This document shows positions 39,446 to 48,580 of a stretch of DNA of 64,000 nt, piece by piece. The stretch is from Faecalicatena_A orotica. Its GTDB lineage: Bacteria > Bacillota > Clostridia > Lachnospirales > Lachnospiraceae. The first letter of the stretch is position 1. The number at the start of each line of letters is the position of its first letter. The stretch lies in assembly GCF_040545875.1 (NCBI RefSeq), contig NZ_JBEPMR010000021.1. One strand, 5' to 3'. Made by a program: the position numbers and the translations under genes. Under the pieces are notes generated by a model. That model searched no databases. It was given only the letters and a program-made list of their open reading frames with translations, and was not told the DNA's origin.

Positions 39446-40153
39446 TTATACCATCTGAAATGCCGACAGCCTCTCTGCCGCAAATGATTGAAACACCCCT
39501 GTAATAATCTGCTGTCCTTTTGAATTAGGATGGGTACCGTCTTCGCAGATCAGATCGGATACTGTACCATGTCTGAGAAATGCGGACCGGATATCAATCA
39601 GCGGCACATGTTCGCTTGCAGCCAGGGCTTCTACGGCAGAAGAGTATGTGGCCTGATGGTCCGAGATATGGCCAATTGAGCCGAGCCATTTCATAACATT
39701 TTTCTTATTAAGGTTCTGGCACCACCAGTTGAAGAACCGCTGGGGGTCAAGCGGAGGCAGTGTGGTCAGTATTGGCAGAATGCCTCTGCTTTTTAATGTT
39801 TGGATTAAGCAGGTATACTCTTCGATGAACTGCTTTAAAGGCGTATTGGGAGAAAAATCTCCTTCCGGGTTCTCTGCAATTTCCGCCCATTTATAATCAC
39901 AGTCGTTTCCGCCAAAATCCATGACAACGGCGTCACAATCCAGACCGGTATCCAGTTTTTTCAGAAGGATTCGCGCACCTTTGGTGACAGTACATCCAAA
40001 ACGTGAGTCATTTTTTATGGACAGAGCGTATTCGCGGCTTAACATATCGAAATCGATGTCATTCTTCGTCTGATATTTCTTATTGACCGGATTGACCTGA
40101 ATTCCTTTTAAGATAGAATCTCCAAGTACTTCTATATTTTTTATACTTTTCAT
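39446..40153 (-). CDS. SGNH/GDSL-type hydrolase
   Basis: The 235-residue esterase-like protein has block I VLGDSILKG near residue 9, block III FGGNDCDY near 80 and block V DGTHPNSKGQQ near 208, giving a Ser-Asp-His triad with Gly and Asn of the oxyanion hole. No signal peptide, so it is cytoplasmic. It may remove acyl groups from imported glycosides, which fits its place beside the glycosidase genes. It has its own operator-containing promoter. Confidence 0.85.
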   Translation of the reverse strand: MKSIKNIEVLGDSILKGIQVNPVNKKYQTKNDIDFDMLSREYALSIKNDSRFGCTVTKGARILLKKLDTGLDCDAVVMDFGGNDCDYKWAEIAENPEGDFSPNTPLKQFIEEYTCLIQTLKSRGILPILTTLPPLDPQRFFNWWCQNLNKKNVMKWLGSIGHISDHQATYSSAVEALAASEHVPLIDIRSAFLRHGTVSDLICEDGTHPNSKGQQIITGVFQSFAAERLSAFQMV

Positions 40154-40178
40154 AAATATTACCTTCCTTTAACACAAC

Positions 40179-40226
40179 ATGTAGTTTTGATAACTACATT
40201 ATATAATTTCAAAAACCTCTCGTCAA
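40179..40226 (-). promoter_or_regulatory. Promoter and operator of the SGNH hydrolase gene
   Basis: On the minus strand TTGACG (40221-40226) and TATAAT (40198-40203) are 17 bases apart. An inverted repeat ATGTAGTT-N5-AACTACAT (40179-40199) overlaps the -10 edge and start site, as expected for a repressor. Confidence 0.8.
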
Positions 40227-40244
40227 GGGCGTGAGTTAAAAAAA

Positions 40245-40308
40245 TAAAAAAATGCCGGAAACAAAAGTCATCCAATTCCAGGAATTGTATGTTCTTTTGT
40301 TTCCGGCA
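40245..40308 (-). terminator. Terminator after amt
   Basis: On the minus strand GCCGGAAACAAAAG pairs with CTTTTGTTTCCGGC around an inner stem (CAATTCC with GGAATTG), then TTTTTTT. It is ten bases from the amt stop. Confidence 0.9.
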
Positions 40309-40317
40309 CCCTAAACT

Positions 40318-42084
40318 TTATTCTTCGTCAGAAGTATCCTGCAGTGCGAGGTATCCCTGCTCGCCTGTACGGATTTTTACAACATTTTCTATATCATAGA
40401 TAAAGACTTTTCCGTCTCCGATCTGTCCGGTATGGAGCACCGACTTCGCAGTATCGATGACTTTCTGGACTGGTACGAGGCTGACTACAATCTCGATCTT
40501 GACCTTCGGAAGCAGATTCATATCCATTTCGACTCCACGGTAATAAGCAGTAGAGCCTTTCTGTACGCCACAGCCAAGAACATTGGTGATGGTGATTCCT
40601 GTCACTCCGATTTCATTCATGGCCTGCATGAAGTCTTCCAGTTTGTTGCGGCGTGTAATGATGACCACCTTTGTCAGCTTGTTTGTAATACTTCCATTCT
40701 TTCCTACAGCGCTGTCAGCCATGCTGCGTGCAGCTTCAGCGGGAGCCTGTGCGGCTGATGCGGATGAAGCAGAATGGGCTGTTTTGGAAGCAGTCCCCAT
40801 AACATTAGGAACCGGATTCATAACATCCTGAGTAACAAAGTCTGCATAGCTGCTTGTAAGACCGTGTTCCCTGATATCCAGACCCGCAATCTCTTCCTCG
40901 GCGGATACACGAAGCCCCATTGTATGTTTAATAATCTCGAATACAATGATCATCGTTACGGCAACCCATGCAGCCGTTGCAATAAACCCGGTGAACTGAA
41001 CTCCAAGCTGTGTGAATCCACCGCCTGTAAAGAGTCCCTTTCCTTCGGTGCCGCTTCCGTCTGAAAACAGCCCTACGCAGAGGGTACCAAGTGCACCGCA
41101 CATTCCGTGTACGCCTACGGCACCTACAGGATCATCAATGCGGCATACTTTGTCGATAAATTCAATACCAAAGACTACTACAAGACCTGCCAGAATACCT
41201 ATAATAGCGGCAGAAACGGGTGATACAGTATCGCATCCGGCGGTAATGGCTACAAGACCTGCCAGAGAACCGTTGAGGGACATAGATACATCTGGTTTTT
41301 TGTAAAGAATCCATGTAAGGATCATAACCGTGACAGTAGCTACTGCTGCGGCCAGATTAGTCGTCACGAAGATTTTGGAGGCGGAGACGATTGCATCTCC
41401 TTCCATAGAAACAGTTGAGGCACCATTGAAACCAAACCACGCAAACCAGAGAATGAAGACACCGAGTGCGCCAATGGTCAGGTTGTGGCCCGGGATTGCT
41501 TTCGACTTCCCGCTCTTTGAATATTTTCCGATACGGGGGCCAAGGATCTTTGCACCGACGAGTGCTGCGACACCGCCTACCATGTGGACGGCGCAGGAAC
41601 CCGCAAAATCATGGAATCCCATTTCAGCAAGCCAGCCGCCGCCCCAGATCCAGTGTCCGGATACAGGATATACAACAAGGCTGATGATCAGACTGTATAT
41701 ACAGTATGCCGAAAATTTGGTTCTCTCGGCCATAGCCCCGGACACGATGGTTGCCGCGGTTGCACAGAAAACAGTCTGGAAAATCAAAAAGGCATAGAAA
41801 GGCACGCCGTCAGGAAGCATTCCTGCCCCATAATTTGATTCGGAAGCAATACCGGATATAGACCCGATGATTCCATTGCCTGTTCCGAACATCAGGCCAA
41901 AACCTACAAGCCAGAAGGCTGGTGTGCCGATTGAAAAATCCATCAGGTTTTTCATGATAATATTACCCGCATTCTTTGCCCGGGTGAACCCTGTTTCGAC
42001 CATTGCAAAACCGGCCTGCATAAAGAAGACGAGGGCGGCGCCAAGGAGCACCCAGATTGTGTTGACAGATGAAAAAGCATTCAT
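40318..42084 (-). CDS. amt: Ammonium transporter fused to a PII signal domain
   Basis: This 588-residue protein has an eleven-helix Amt channel in residues 1 to about 410 (GFAMVETGFTRAKNAGNIIMK at the start; DFAGSCAVHMVGGVAALVGA near 155), a low-complexity Ala/Ser linker (about 430-470) and a PII domain at about 475-575 (KLEDFMQAMNEIGVTGITITNVLG, T-loop with YYRGVEMDMN, and GQIGDGKVFIYDIENVVKIRTGE). PII normally blocks Amt as a separate GlnK protein; here gate and sensor are one chain. The T-loop Tyr is present. It lies downstream of purF with a leader hairpin between. Confidence 0.95.
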   Translation of the reverse strand: MNAFSSVNTIWVLLGAALVFFMQAGFAMVETGFTRAKNAGNIIMKNLMDFSIGTPAFWLVGFGLMFGTGNGIIGSISGIASESNYGAGMLPDGVPFYAFLIFQTVFCATAATIVSGAMAERTKFSAYCIYSLIISLVVYPVSGHWIWGGGWLAEMGFHDFAGSCAVHMVGGVAALVGAKILGPRIGKYSKSGKSKAIPGHNLTIGALGVFILWFAWFGFNGASTVSMEGDAIVSASKIFVTTNLAAAVATVTVMILTWILYKKPDVSMSLNGSLAGLVAITAGCDTVSPVSAAIIGILAGLVVVFGIEFIDKVCRIDDPVGAVGVHGMCGALGTLCVGLFSDGSGTEGKGLFTGGGFTQLGVQFTGFIATAAWVAVTMIIVFEIIKHTMGLRVSAEEEIAGLDIREHGLTSSYADFVTQDVMNPVPNVMGTASKTAHSASSASAAQAPAEAARSMADSAVGKNGSITNKLTKVVIITRRNKLEDFMQAMNEIGVTGITITNVLGCGVQKGSTAYYRGVEMDMNLLPKVKIEIVVSLVPVQKVIDTAKSVLHTGQIGDGKVFIYDIENVVKIRTGEQGYLALQDTSDEE

Positions 42085-42151
42085 AGTTAATTCTCCCTTC
42101 CTTTACTACTGTTATTTCACATTTCTCTGTGCAGATACCAGAAAATCTGGT

Positions 42152-42250
42152 AATAAAAAGAGTGCGTATTCCCGAAAATAGAATTACGCACCCTTGCATA
42201 AAAAATGTGATGATGCCGGAGGCAAAATACTTGCTTCAATATGGCATCGT
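42152..42250 (-). promoter_or_regulatory. Leader of amt with terminator and competing hairpin
   Basis: On the minus strand a terminator (GTGCGTAATTC with GGAATACGCAC, then CTTTTTATT) covers 42152-42192. A shorter hairpin TTATGC-AAGGGT-GCGTAA (42184-42201) overlaps its 5' arm and has a six-base loop with A at 1 and G at 4, as in ANTAR targets. A larger hairpin (GATGCC with GGCATC) lies upstream at 42211-42247. Confidence 0.55.
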
Positions 42251-42289
42251 TTGATTTATGTAATCGGAAAATGACATGCATTCCCGCAA

Positions 42290-43705
42290 TTACTGTATTT
42301 TTTCCTCTGTATGTCCTGTAATATCCATCGGATACTGCCTGTCGAAACATGCTTTACAGAGAGACAAATCTCCGGTCATAAGCTGTAAATCTTCCAATTT
42401 CATATAACCAAGAGAATCAGCGCCAATCATACTACAGATTTCCCCGGAAGTGTGCGAGGAGGCGATCAGCTGTTTATTAGAAGGGACATCTGTCCCGAAA
42501 TAGCATGGATACAGAAACGGGGGCGAACTGATGCGGACATGTACGCTTTTTGCCCCTGCGCCTTTTAACATGCGTATCAGGCCTGCAATTGTTGTGCCCC
42601 GGACGATGGAGTCATCGACCAGAACAATCCGCTTCCCGTTAACAACGGAAGCTAATACATTTAATTTTAGCCGGACACTCGATTCCCGTTCCTTCTGGGT
42701 CGGTTTTATGAATGTCCGCCCTACATAGCTGTTCTTGTAGAATGCCAGTGCAAACGGGATTCCTGAAGCTTCTGAATACCCTTTTGCTGCGGGAATTCCG
42801 GAATCCGGCACACCCACGACAAGGTCAGCATCTGCAGGATAGGCGGCAGCAAGAGCGGCGCCGCCCTTTACCCGGGCATCATAGATATTGACACCATCCA
42901 GTGTGCTGTCGAGTCTGGCAAAATAAATATATTCGAAGATGCAGTGTGCATGCTGAGTCTGGCAGAGATGGCAGTTGGAGGTGATACCTTCTGAGGTAAT
43001 CGTTATGATTTCACCAGGTCTGATATCCCGGATAAATTCTGCGCCGACGGCAGACAATGCACAGCTTTCAGAAGCCAGAATATAGGCATCGTCCCGCCTT
43101 CCAAGGCACAGAGGCTTCAATCCCAGAGGGTCGCGGACCCCGATGAGCTTGCGCGGGCTCGCAATGACCAGGGCATACGCACCGCGTATTTTCCCTGCTG
43201 TATGCAGGATTGCTTCTTCTACATTATGAGTATGCACCCTTTCCTTTGCAATATGATAAGCAATGACCTCTGAATCGGTTGTCGTCTGGAAGATTGCCCC
43301 GGTCTGTACCAACTCCTCACGCAGTTCCCGTGTATTGACAAGATTTCCGTTATGTGCAAGGGCCAGAGTTCCTTTGATATAATTCAGGACAAGGGGCTGC
43401 GCGTTATTAATAGAAGCGGCTCCTGTTGTGGAGTAGCGCACGTGTCCGATTCCAAGATTGCCCTGGAGCGTATTCAGGATATCTTCATTAAATACCTCAT
43501 TTACAAGCCCCATCCCTTTGTGGGCATTCATATTTCCTTTCGGCCCCTTTGTGTCACATACCGCCATGCCGCAGGATTCCTGGCCGCGGTGCTGGAGGGA
43601 CGAGAGCCCGTAGTATATGGATTCGGCAGCAGGTTCGCCGGAAAGAGAATAGATACCGAATACACCGCAGGCTTCTTTTATTTTAGGGTCAGAATATAAT
43701 TTCAT
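42290..43705 (-). CDS. purF: Amidophosphoribosyltransferase
   Basis: This 471-residue enzyme is the first committed step of purine synthesis; it transfers the glutamine amide to PRPP. The N-terminal Ntn glutaminase domain has the nucleophile Cys13 after a 12-residue propeptide (KEACGVFGIY). The C-terminal phosphoribosyltransferase domain has the PRPP motif IVLVDDSIVRGTT near 355. Cys residues at CIFEYIYF, CYFGTD and CKACF fit the 4Fe-4S cluster of Firmicute enzymes. The start at 43705 follows GAGGTG. It is not in a pur operon here but beside nitrogen genes. Confidence 0.97.
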   Translation of the reverse strand: MKLYSDPKIKEACGVFGIYSLSGEPAAESIYYGLSSLQHRGQESCGMAVCDTKGPKGNMNAHKGMGLVNEVFNEDILNTLQGNLGIGHVRYSTTGAASINNAQPLVLNYIKGTLALAHNGNLVNTRELREELVQTGAIFQTTTDSEVIAYHIAKERVHTHNVEEAILHTAGKIRGAYALVIASPRKLIGVRDPLGLKPLCLGRRDDAYILASESCALSAVGAEFIRDIRPGEIITITSEGITSNCHLCQTQHAHCIFEYIYFARLDSTLDGVNIYDARVKGGAALAAAYPADADLVVGVPDSGIPAAKGYSEASGIPFALAFYKNSYVGRTFIKPTQKERESSVRLKLNVLASVVNGKRIVLVDDSIVRGTTIAGLIRMLKGAGAKSVHVRISSPPFLYPCYFGTDVPSNKQLIASSHTSGEICSMIGADSLGYMKLEDLQLMTGDLSLCKACFDRQYPMDITGHTEEKIQ

Positions 43706-43731
43706 CGTTTTTACACCTCTTATAAAATATG

Positions 43732-43773
43732 AAAAGGCACCTTGGATAGGGTTATCCAAAGCGCCTTTGCTTT
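43732..43773 (-). promoter_or_regulatory. Leader hairpin of purF (possible attenuator)
   Basis: On the minus strand GGCGCTTTGGATA pairs with TATCCAAGGTGCC, followed by TTTTC. A short alternative hairpin AAAGC-AAAGGC-GCTTT (43758-43773) uses the 5' arm. The promoter start site is only a few bases upstream, so the leader is short. Confidence 0.5.
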
Positions 43774-43782
43774 CTGGCGTAT

Positions 43783-43857
43783 AGTATTGCACGATTTCCC
43801 GAAAAAGTCAATCCCCAAAAATTGGGGATTTACAAATTTCTGAAAATAGGATATAGT
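43783..43857. promoter_or_regulatory. Divergent purF/gltB promoters with a shared palindrome
   Basis: The purF promoter on minus has TTGACT (43806-43811) and AATACT (43783-43788), 17 bases apart. The gltB promoter on plus has TTTACA (43829-43834) and TATAGT (43852-43857), 17 bases apart. The palindrome AATCCCCAA-N3-TTGGGGATT (43810-43830) touches both -35 boxes. Confidence 0.75.
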
Positions 43858-43944
43858 GGTTTCATAATTTTTTGCCTGCCTTAGGAGAATTGATTTTTGA
43901 AAGTTTCTCAGGGGCTGGCGGAAGATGTGAATATGATCTGCGGC

Positions 43945-44001
43945 AAAGGCGTCGGTAATCTGTGCTATTAACAGCACAGACTTCCGGCGCCTTTCTTGTT
44001 T
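43945..44001 (+). promoter_or_regulatory. Leader terminator of gltB (possible attenuator)
   Basis: A 22-bp stem with two mismatches (5' arm from AAAGGCGTCGG, 43945-43966; 3' arm ending CCGGCGCCTTT, 43973-43994) has loop ATTAAC and is followed by CTTGTTTC. A small hairpin CGGC-AAAGGC-GTCG (43941-43954) with an A1/G4 six-base loop overlaps the 5' arm. The leader is about 175 bases long. Confidence 0.6.
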
Positions 44002-44038
44002 CATAGGAAATGGAAAGAAATGATGGAGGTTTTTATTT

Positions 44039-47000
44039 ATGAGAACAGAAGAAGGTCTGTACAGACAGCAGTTTGAGCATGATAACTGTGGAATTGGCGC
44101 GGTTGTGAACAGTAAGGGGATAAAAAGCCATAAGACTGTTGAAAATGCACTTAAAATTGTGGAACGGCTTGAACACAGGGCAGGGAAGGATGCCGAGGGA
44201 GAAACCGGAGATGGAGTAGGAATCCTGCTTCAGATTTCCCACAGATTTTTTTCTAAGGCTTGTAAGCAGGAAGGAATTGAGATCGGCGGGGAGAGGGAAT
44301 ACGGAATCGCTATGCTCTTCCTCCCCCAGGATGAGCTGGAATGCAGTCAGGCTAAAAAGATGTTTGAGATTATCGTGGAGAAGGAAGGCATGGAATTTCT
44401 AGGATTCCGCAAGGTCCCTGTATGTCCGGGTGTCTTAGGACACAAGGCGCGGGCGAAGATGCCGGATATTGTGCAGGCTTTTGTGAAAAAACCGGAACAT
44501 GTCGAGAAGGGTCTTATGTTCGACAGGATGCTTTATATTGCCCGCCGGGTCTTTGAGCAGAGCAATGACACGACTTATGTGGCGTCTATGTCCAGCCGCA
44601 CGATCGTTTATAAAGGAATGTTTCTGGTAGACCAGCTTCGGACCTTTTATACGGACCTGCAGGATGAAGACTACGAATCTGCGATTGCCACCGTACACTC
44701 CCGTTTCAGTACAAATACAGACCCAAGCTGGGAGAGGGCTCATCCGAACCGGCTGATTGTACATAACGGGGAAATCAATACGATCCGTGGAAATGCAGAC
44801 AAGATGCTTGCAAGAGAAGAGACGATGGCATCCGACTATATGAAGGATCAGCTCCATAAGGTGCTGCCGGTCGTGGATACACGCGGATCTGACTCGTCCA
44901 TGCTGGATAATACGCTTGAGTTCCTTGTGATGAATGGGATGGACCTCCCTCTTGCAGTAATGATCACCATCCCTGAACCCTGGGCGAACAATCAGACGAT
45001 ATCACAGGACAAACGGGATTTCTATCAATATTATGCGACGATGATGGAGCCCTGGGACGGGCCGGCATCTATCCTGTTTTCCGATGGTGACGTGATGGGG
45101 GCGGTTCTGGACAGAAACGGGCTCAGACCTTCAAGATACTATATTACGAAGGATGGAGATATCATTCTTTCATCAGAGGTGGGCGTCATCCCGGTGCCTG
45201 AGGAGGAGATTGTAGTGAAAGAACGTCTCCACCCGGGGAAACTCCTGCTTGTGGATACCGTGAAGGGACGCATCTTCAGTGATGAAGAGGTGAAAGAAAT
45301 CTATGCAAAGAAACAGCCGTATGGTGAATGGCTGGACAGCAACCTGCTTGAACTGAAAGACCTGAAGATTCCGAATCAGCGTGTAGAAGAGTACCGGGGG
45401 GAAGAACTGACCAGAATGCAGAAAGCGTTCGGTTATACTTATGAAGAGTACCGCCAGTCTATTTACAGCATGGCCTTAAATGGTTCCGAGGGAACTTCGG
45501 CTATGGGGGCGGACACGCCGCTGGCCGTACTTTCTGAAAAACACCAGCCGCTTTTTAACTATTTTAAACAGCTCTTTGCACAGGTGACAAATCCGCCGAT
45601 TGACGCGATCCGCGAGGAGATTGTGACCTGCACGACGGTCTATGTGGGCCGGGACGGGAATTTACTGAAAGAACAGCCTCTGAATTGCCAGGTGCTGAAG
45701 ATCAACAATCCGATCCTGACAAATACTGACATGTTAAAGATTAAGAACATGAACGTGAAGGGCTTTAAGGTAGAGGTTGTACCAATCACATATTATAAAA
45801 GCTCCCGTCTGGACAGAGCCATCGACCGCCTGTTTGTGGAGGTTGACAAGGCATATAAGGACGGGGCGAACATACTGGTGCTTTCAGACAGGGGAGTGGA
45901 TGAAAATCATATTGCGATGCCTTCCCTGCTGGCAGTTTCCGCAGTGCACCAGTATCTGGTAAAGACAAAAAAGAGGACGGCGCTGTCGATTATTCTGGAG
46001 TCCGGGGAGCCAAGGGAGGTACATCACTTTGCGGCGCTTCTCGGCTATGGTGCCTGTGCGGTGAATCCTTATATTGCGCAGGATACAATCAAGGAGCTGA
46101 TCGATAATAAGATGCTGGATAAGGATTACTATGCGGCTGTTGATGATTATACTTATGCAGTCACCCACGGTATTGTGAAAATAGCATCTAAGATGGGAAT
46201 TTCTACGATACAGTCCTATCTGGGGGCAAAAATATTTGAGGCAGTCGGGATATCGGCCGGGGTGATTGACAAGTATTTCACGGGAACAGTCAGCCGTGTG
46301 GGCGGAATCACGCTGAAGGATATTGAAAAAGACGTTGACCTGAATCACTCCCGGGCTTTTGACCCGCTGGGACTGCCGGTGGATCTGGAACTCAAGAGCA
46401 TGGGAATCCATAAGAGCAGAAGTGAGGGGGAGGCACACCGTTACAACCCCCAGACGATCCATACACTTCAGGAGTCTACAAAGCGGGGAGATTATGATTT
46501 ATTTAAGCAGTATACGAAGATGGTGGACAGTGAACAGAGCGGATACCTTCGCAGCCTTATGGATTTTGCATATCCGGAGGAAGGAATTCCGCTCGAAGAA
46601 GTCGAGAGTGTGGATGAGATTGTAAAACGCTTCAAGACAGGGGCTATGTCATATGGTTCTATCTCGGAAGAGGCACATGAGACACTTGCGGTTGCTATGA
46701 ATATCCTCCACGGTAAATCGAATACGGGCGAAGGCGGTGAGAGTGAGGAACGTCTGGACAGTGCAGGAAGTGAAGTGGACCGCTGCTCTGCAATCAAGCA
46801 GGTGGCTTCGGGGCGCTTTGGCGTGACCAGCCGCTATCTGGTCAGCGCGCGGGAAATCCAGATCAAAATGGCACAGGGAGCGAAGCCGGGAGAGGGCGGA
46901 CACCTGCCGGCCCGAAAGGTATACCCGTGGATTGCTAAAACCAGACATTCCACACCGGGGGTGAGCCTGATTTCTCCGCCGCCGCACCATGATATTTATT

Positions 47001-48577
47001 CTATCGAGGATCTGGCTGAGCTGATTTACGATCTGAAGAACGCCAATAAGTATGCGAGGATTTCTGTTAAATTAGTCTCCGAGGCAGGTGTGGGAACCGT
47101 CGCGGCGGGAGTTGCAAAGGCGGGGGCGCAGGTCATCCTGATTTCCGGATATGACGGCGGAACAGGGGCGGCACCTCAGAGTTCTATCTATAATGCAGGA
47201 CTGCCGTGGGAGCTTGGACTGGCGGAAACACATCAGACACTGCTGATGAACGGGCTTCGTGACCGGGTCATGATTGAGACAGACGGAAAGCTGATGAGCG
47301 GCCGCGACGTCGCCATTGCGGCACTGCTCGGGGCAGAAGAATTTGGATTTGCCACGGCACCGCTTGTAACGATGGGGTGTGTGATGATGCGTGTCTGCAA
47401 TCTGGATACCTGCCCTGTAGGGGTTGCCACCCAGAATCCGGAGCTTCGGAAACGATTCCGTGGAAAACCGGAGTATGTTGTAAACTTCATGAGATTCATT
47501 GCCGGGGAACTGAGGGAATACATGGCCCGGCTCGGAGTGCGTACACTGGATGAGATGACAGGCCGCACGGATCTGCTGAAGGTGAAGGCGCATGCACAAA
47601 ATCCAAAAGCATCCCAGATCGACCTGAGCGCCATTTTGAATAATCCATTTGCAGCAGAAGGCAAAGAAAGAATCTTCAATCCGGATAAGGTTTACCAGTT
47701 CCATCTGGAGGATACAAAGGATGAGAAAATCCTGCTGGGAAAACTGAAGAAGGCTGTAGAGCGAAAGGAAAAAGCCACTGTCGATGTGGCCGTGACGAAT
47801 ACGGACCGTGCCTTTGGTACAATACTGGGGGCGGAAATCACAAGACAGCACCATCACGGACTGGATGAAGATACCATCACGGTAAACTGCGAAGGAGCAG
47901 GAGGACAGAGCTTCGGGGCATTTATCCCGAAGGGACTGACACTGAAGCTTTGCGGTGACTGTAACGATTATATGGGCAAGGGACTGTCAGGTGGAAAACT
48001 AATACTCTATCCTCCAAAACAGAGGAACTACAGGGCGGATGAAAACGTGATTGTGGGAAATGTCGCCCTTTATGGTGCGACAGGCGGTAAAGCCTATATC
48101 AGCGGTGTTGCAGGAGAACGCTTTGCCGTTCGTAATTCCGGGGCTTATGCAGTTGTGGAAGGTGTGGGAGAACATGGCTGTGAGTATATGACCGGAGGCC
48201 GTGTAGTAGTCTTAGGACGGACGGGAAAGAACTTTGCGGCAGGCATGAGCGGCGGTGTGGCCTATGTTCTGGATGAGGAAAATGAATTATATAAAAACTT
48301 GAATAAAGAGATGATCTCGATTGAAAATGTGGAGACAAAACCGGACATTCAGGAACTCCGCCAGATGATCACCGGGCATGTTGAGGCAACGGCTTCAGAG
48401 AAAGGAATGGAAATACTGGAGCATTTTGAAACATACATTCCTAAGTTTAAAAAGATCATTCCAAATGACTATAAGAAGATGATAATGATAGCAGCCAGAC
48501 TGGAAGAACAGGGAATGAAACCGGAAGAGGCACAGCTGGAAGCATTCAATGAAAATTTCCAGAAGGGAGGAATGTAA
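44039..48577 (+). CDS. gltB: Glutamate synthase large subunit
   Basis: This 1512-residue GOGAT alpha chain makes two glutamates from 2-oxoglutarate and glutamine. The N-terminal glutaminase has the nucleophile Cys17 (HDNCGIGAV). The central FMN-binding TIM barrel contains GAKPGEGGHLPARKV near 960 and GYDGGTGAAP near 1045. The 3Fe-4S ligands are in GCVMMRVCNLDTCPVGVAT near 1122. The C-terminal beta-helix has the Gly repeats (AGGQSFGAF, GKGLSGGKL, AGMSGGVAYVLD). Length is normal. It is cotranscribed with gltD, three bases downstream. Confidence 0.98.
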   Translation: MRTEEGLYRQQFEHDNCGIGAVVNSKGIKSHKTVENALKIVERLEHRAGKDAEGETGDGVGILLQISHRFFSKACKQEGIEIGGEREYGIAMLFLPQDELECSQAKKMFEIIVEKEGMEFLGFRKVPVCPGVLGHKARAKMPDIVQAFVKKPEHVEKGLMFDRMLYIARRVFEQSNDTTYVASMSSRTIVYKGMFLVDQLRTFYTDLQDEDYESAIATVHSRFSTNTDPSWERAHPNRLIVHNGEINTIRGNADKMLAREETMASDYMKDQLHKVLPVVDTRGSDSSMLDNTLEFLVMNGMDLPLAVMITIPEPWANNQTISQDKRDFYQYYATMMEPWDGPASILFSDGDVMGAVLDRNGLRPSRYYITKDGDIILSSEVGVIPVPEEEIVVKERLHPGKLLLVDTVKGRIFSDEEVKEIYAKKQPYGEWLDSNLLELKDLKIPNQRVEEYRGEELTRMQKAFGYTYEEYRQSIYSMALNGSEGTSAMGADTPLAVLSEKHQPLFNYFKQLFAQVTNPPIDAIREEIVTCTTVYVGRDGNLLKEQPLNCQVLKINNPILTNTDMLKIKNMNVKGFKVEVVPITYYKSSRLDRAIDRLFVEVDKAYKDGANILVLSDRGVDENHIAMPSLLAVSAVHQYLVKTKKRTALSIILESGEPREVHHFAALLGYGACAVNPYIAQDTIKELIDNKMLDKDYYAAVDDYTYAVTHGIVKIASKMGISTIQSYLGAKIFEAVGISAGVIDKYFTGTVSRVGGITLKDIEKDVDLNHSRAFDPLGLPVDLELKSMGIHKSRSEGEAHRYNPQTIHTLQESTKRGDYDLFKQYTKMVDSEQSGYLRSLMDFAYPEEGIPLEEVESVDEIVKRFKTGAMSYGSISEEAHETLAVAMNILHGKSNTGEGGESEERLDSAGSEVDRCSAIKQVASGRFGVTSRYLVSAREIQIKMAQGAKPGEGGHLPARKVYPWIAKTRHSTPGVSLISPPPHHDIYSIEDLAELIYDLKNANKYARISVKLVSEAGVGTVAAGVAKAGAQVILISGYDGGTGAAPQSSIYNAGLPWELGLAETHQTLLMNGLRDRVMIETDGKLMSGRDVAIAALLGAEEFGFATAPLVTMGCVMMRVCNLDTCPVGVATQNPELRKRFRGKPEYVVNFMRFIAGELREYMARLGVRTLDEMTGRTDLLKVKAHAQNPKASQIDLSAILNNPFAAEGKERIFNPDKVYQFHLEDTKDEKILLGKLKKAVERKEKATVDVAVTNTDRAFGTILGAEITRQHHHGLDEDTITVNCEGAGGQSFGAFIPKGLTLKLCGDCNDYMGKGLSGGKLILYPPKQRNYRADENVIVGNVALYGATGGKAYISGVAGERFAVRNSGAYAVVEGVGEHGCEYMTGGRVVVLGRTGKNFAAGMSGGVAYVLDEENELYKNLNKEMISIENVETKPDIQELRQMITGHVEATASEKGMEILEHFETYIPKFKKIIPNDYKKMIMIAARLEEQGMKPEEAQLEAFNENFQKGGM

Positions 48578-48580
48578 AAA

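Noticed and set aside
43732..44001. purF/gltB leaders considered as a purine or T-box riboswitch
   Set aside because: There is no T-box sequence (AGGGTGG..ACCGCG) or purine aptamer junction motif; only terminator hairpins and short loops are visible.
47072..47857. Long open frames (up to 261 codons) antisense to gltB
   Set aside because: They are mirror frames of a highly conserved GC-rich gene, without ribosome binding sites and with no domain content.
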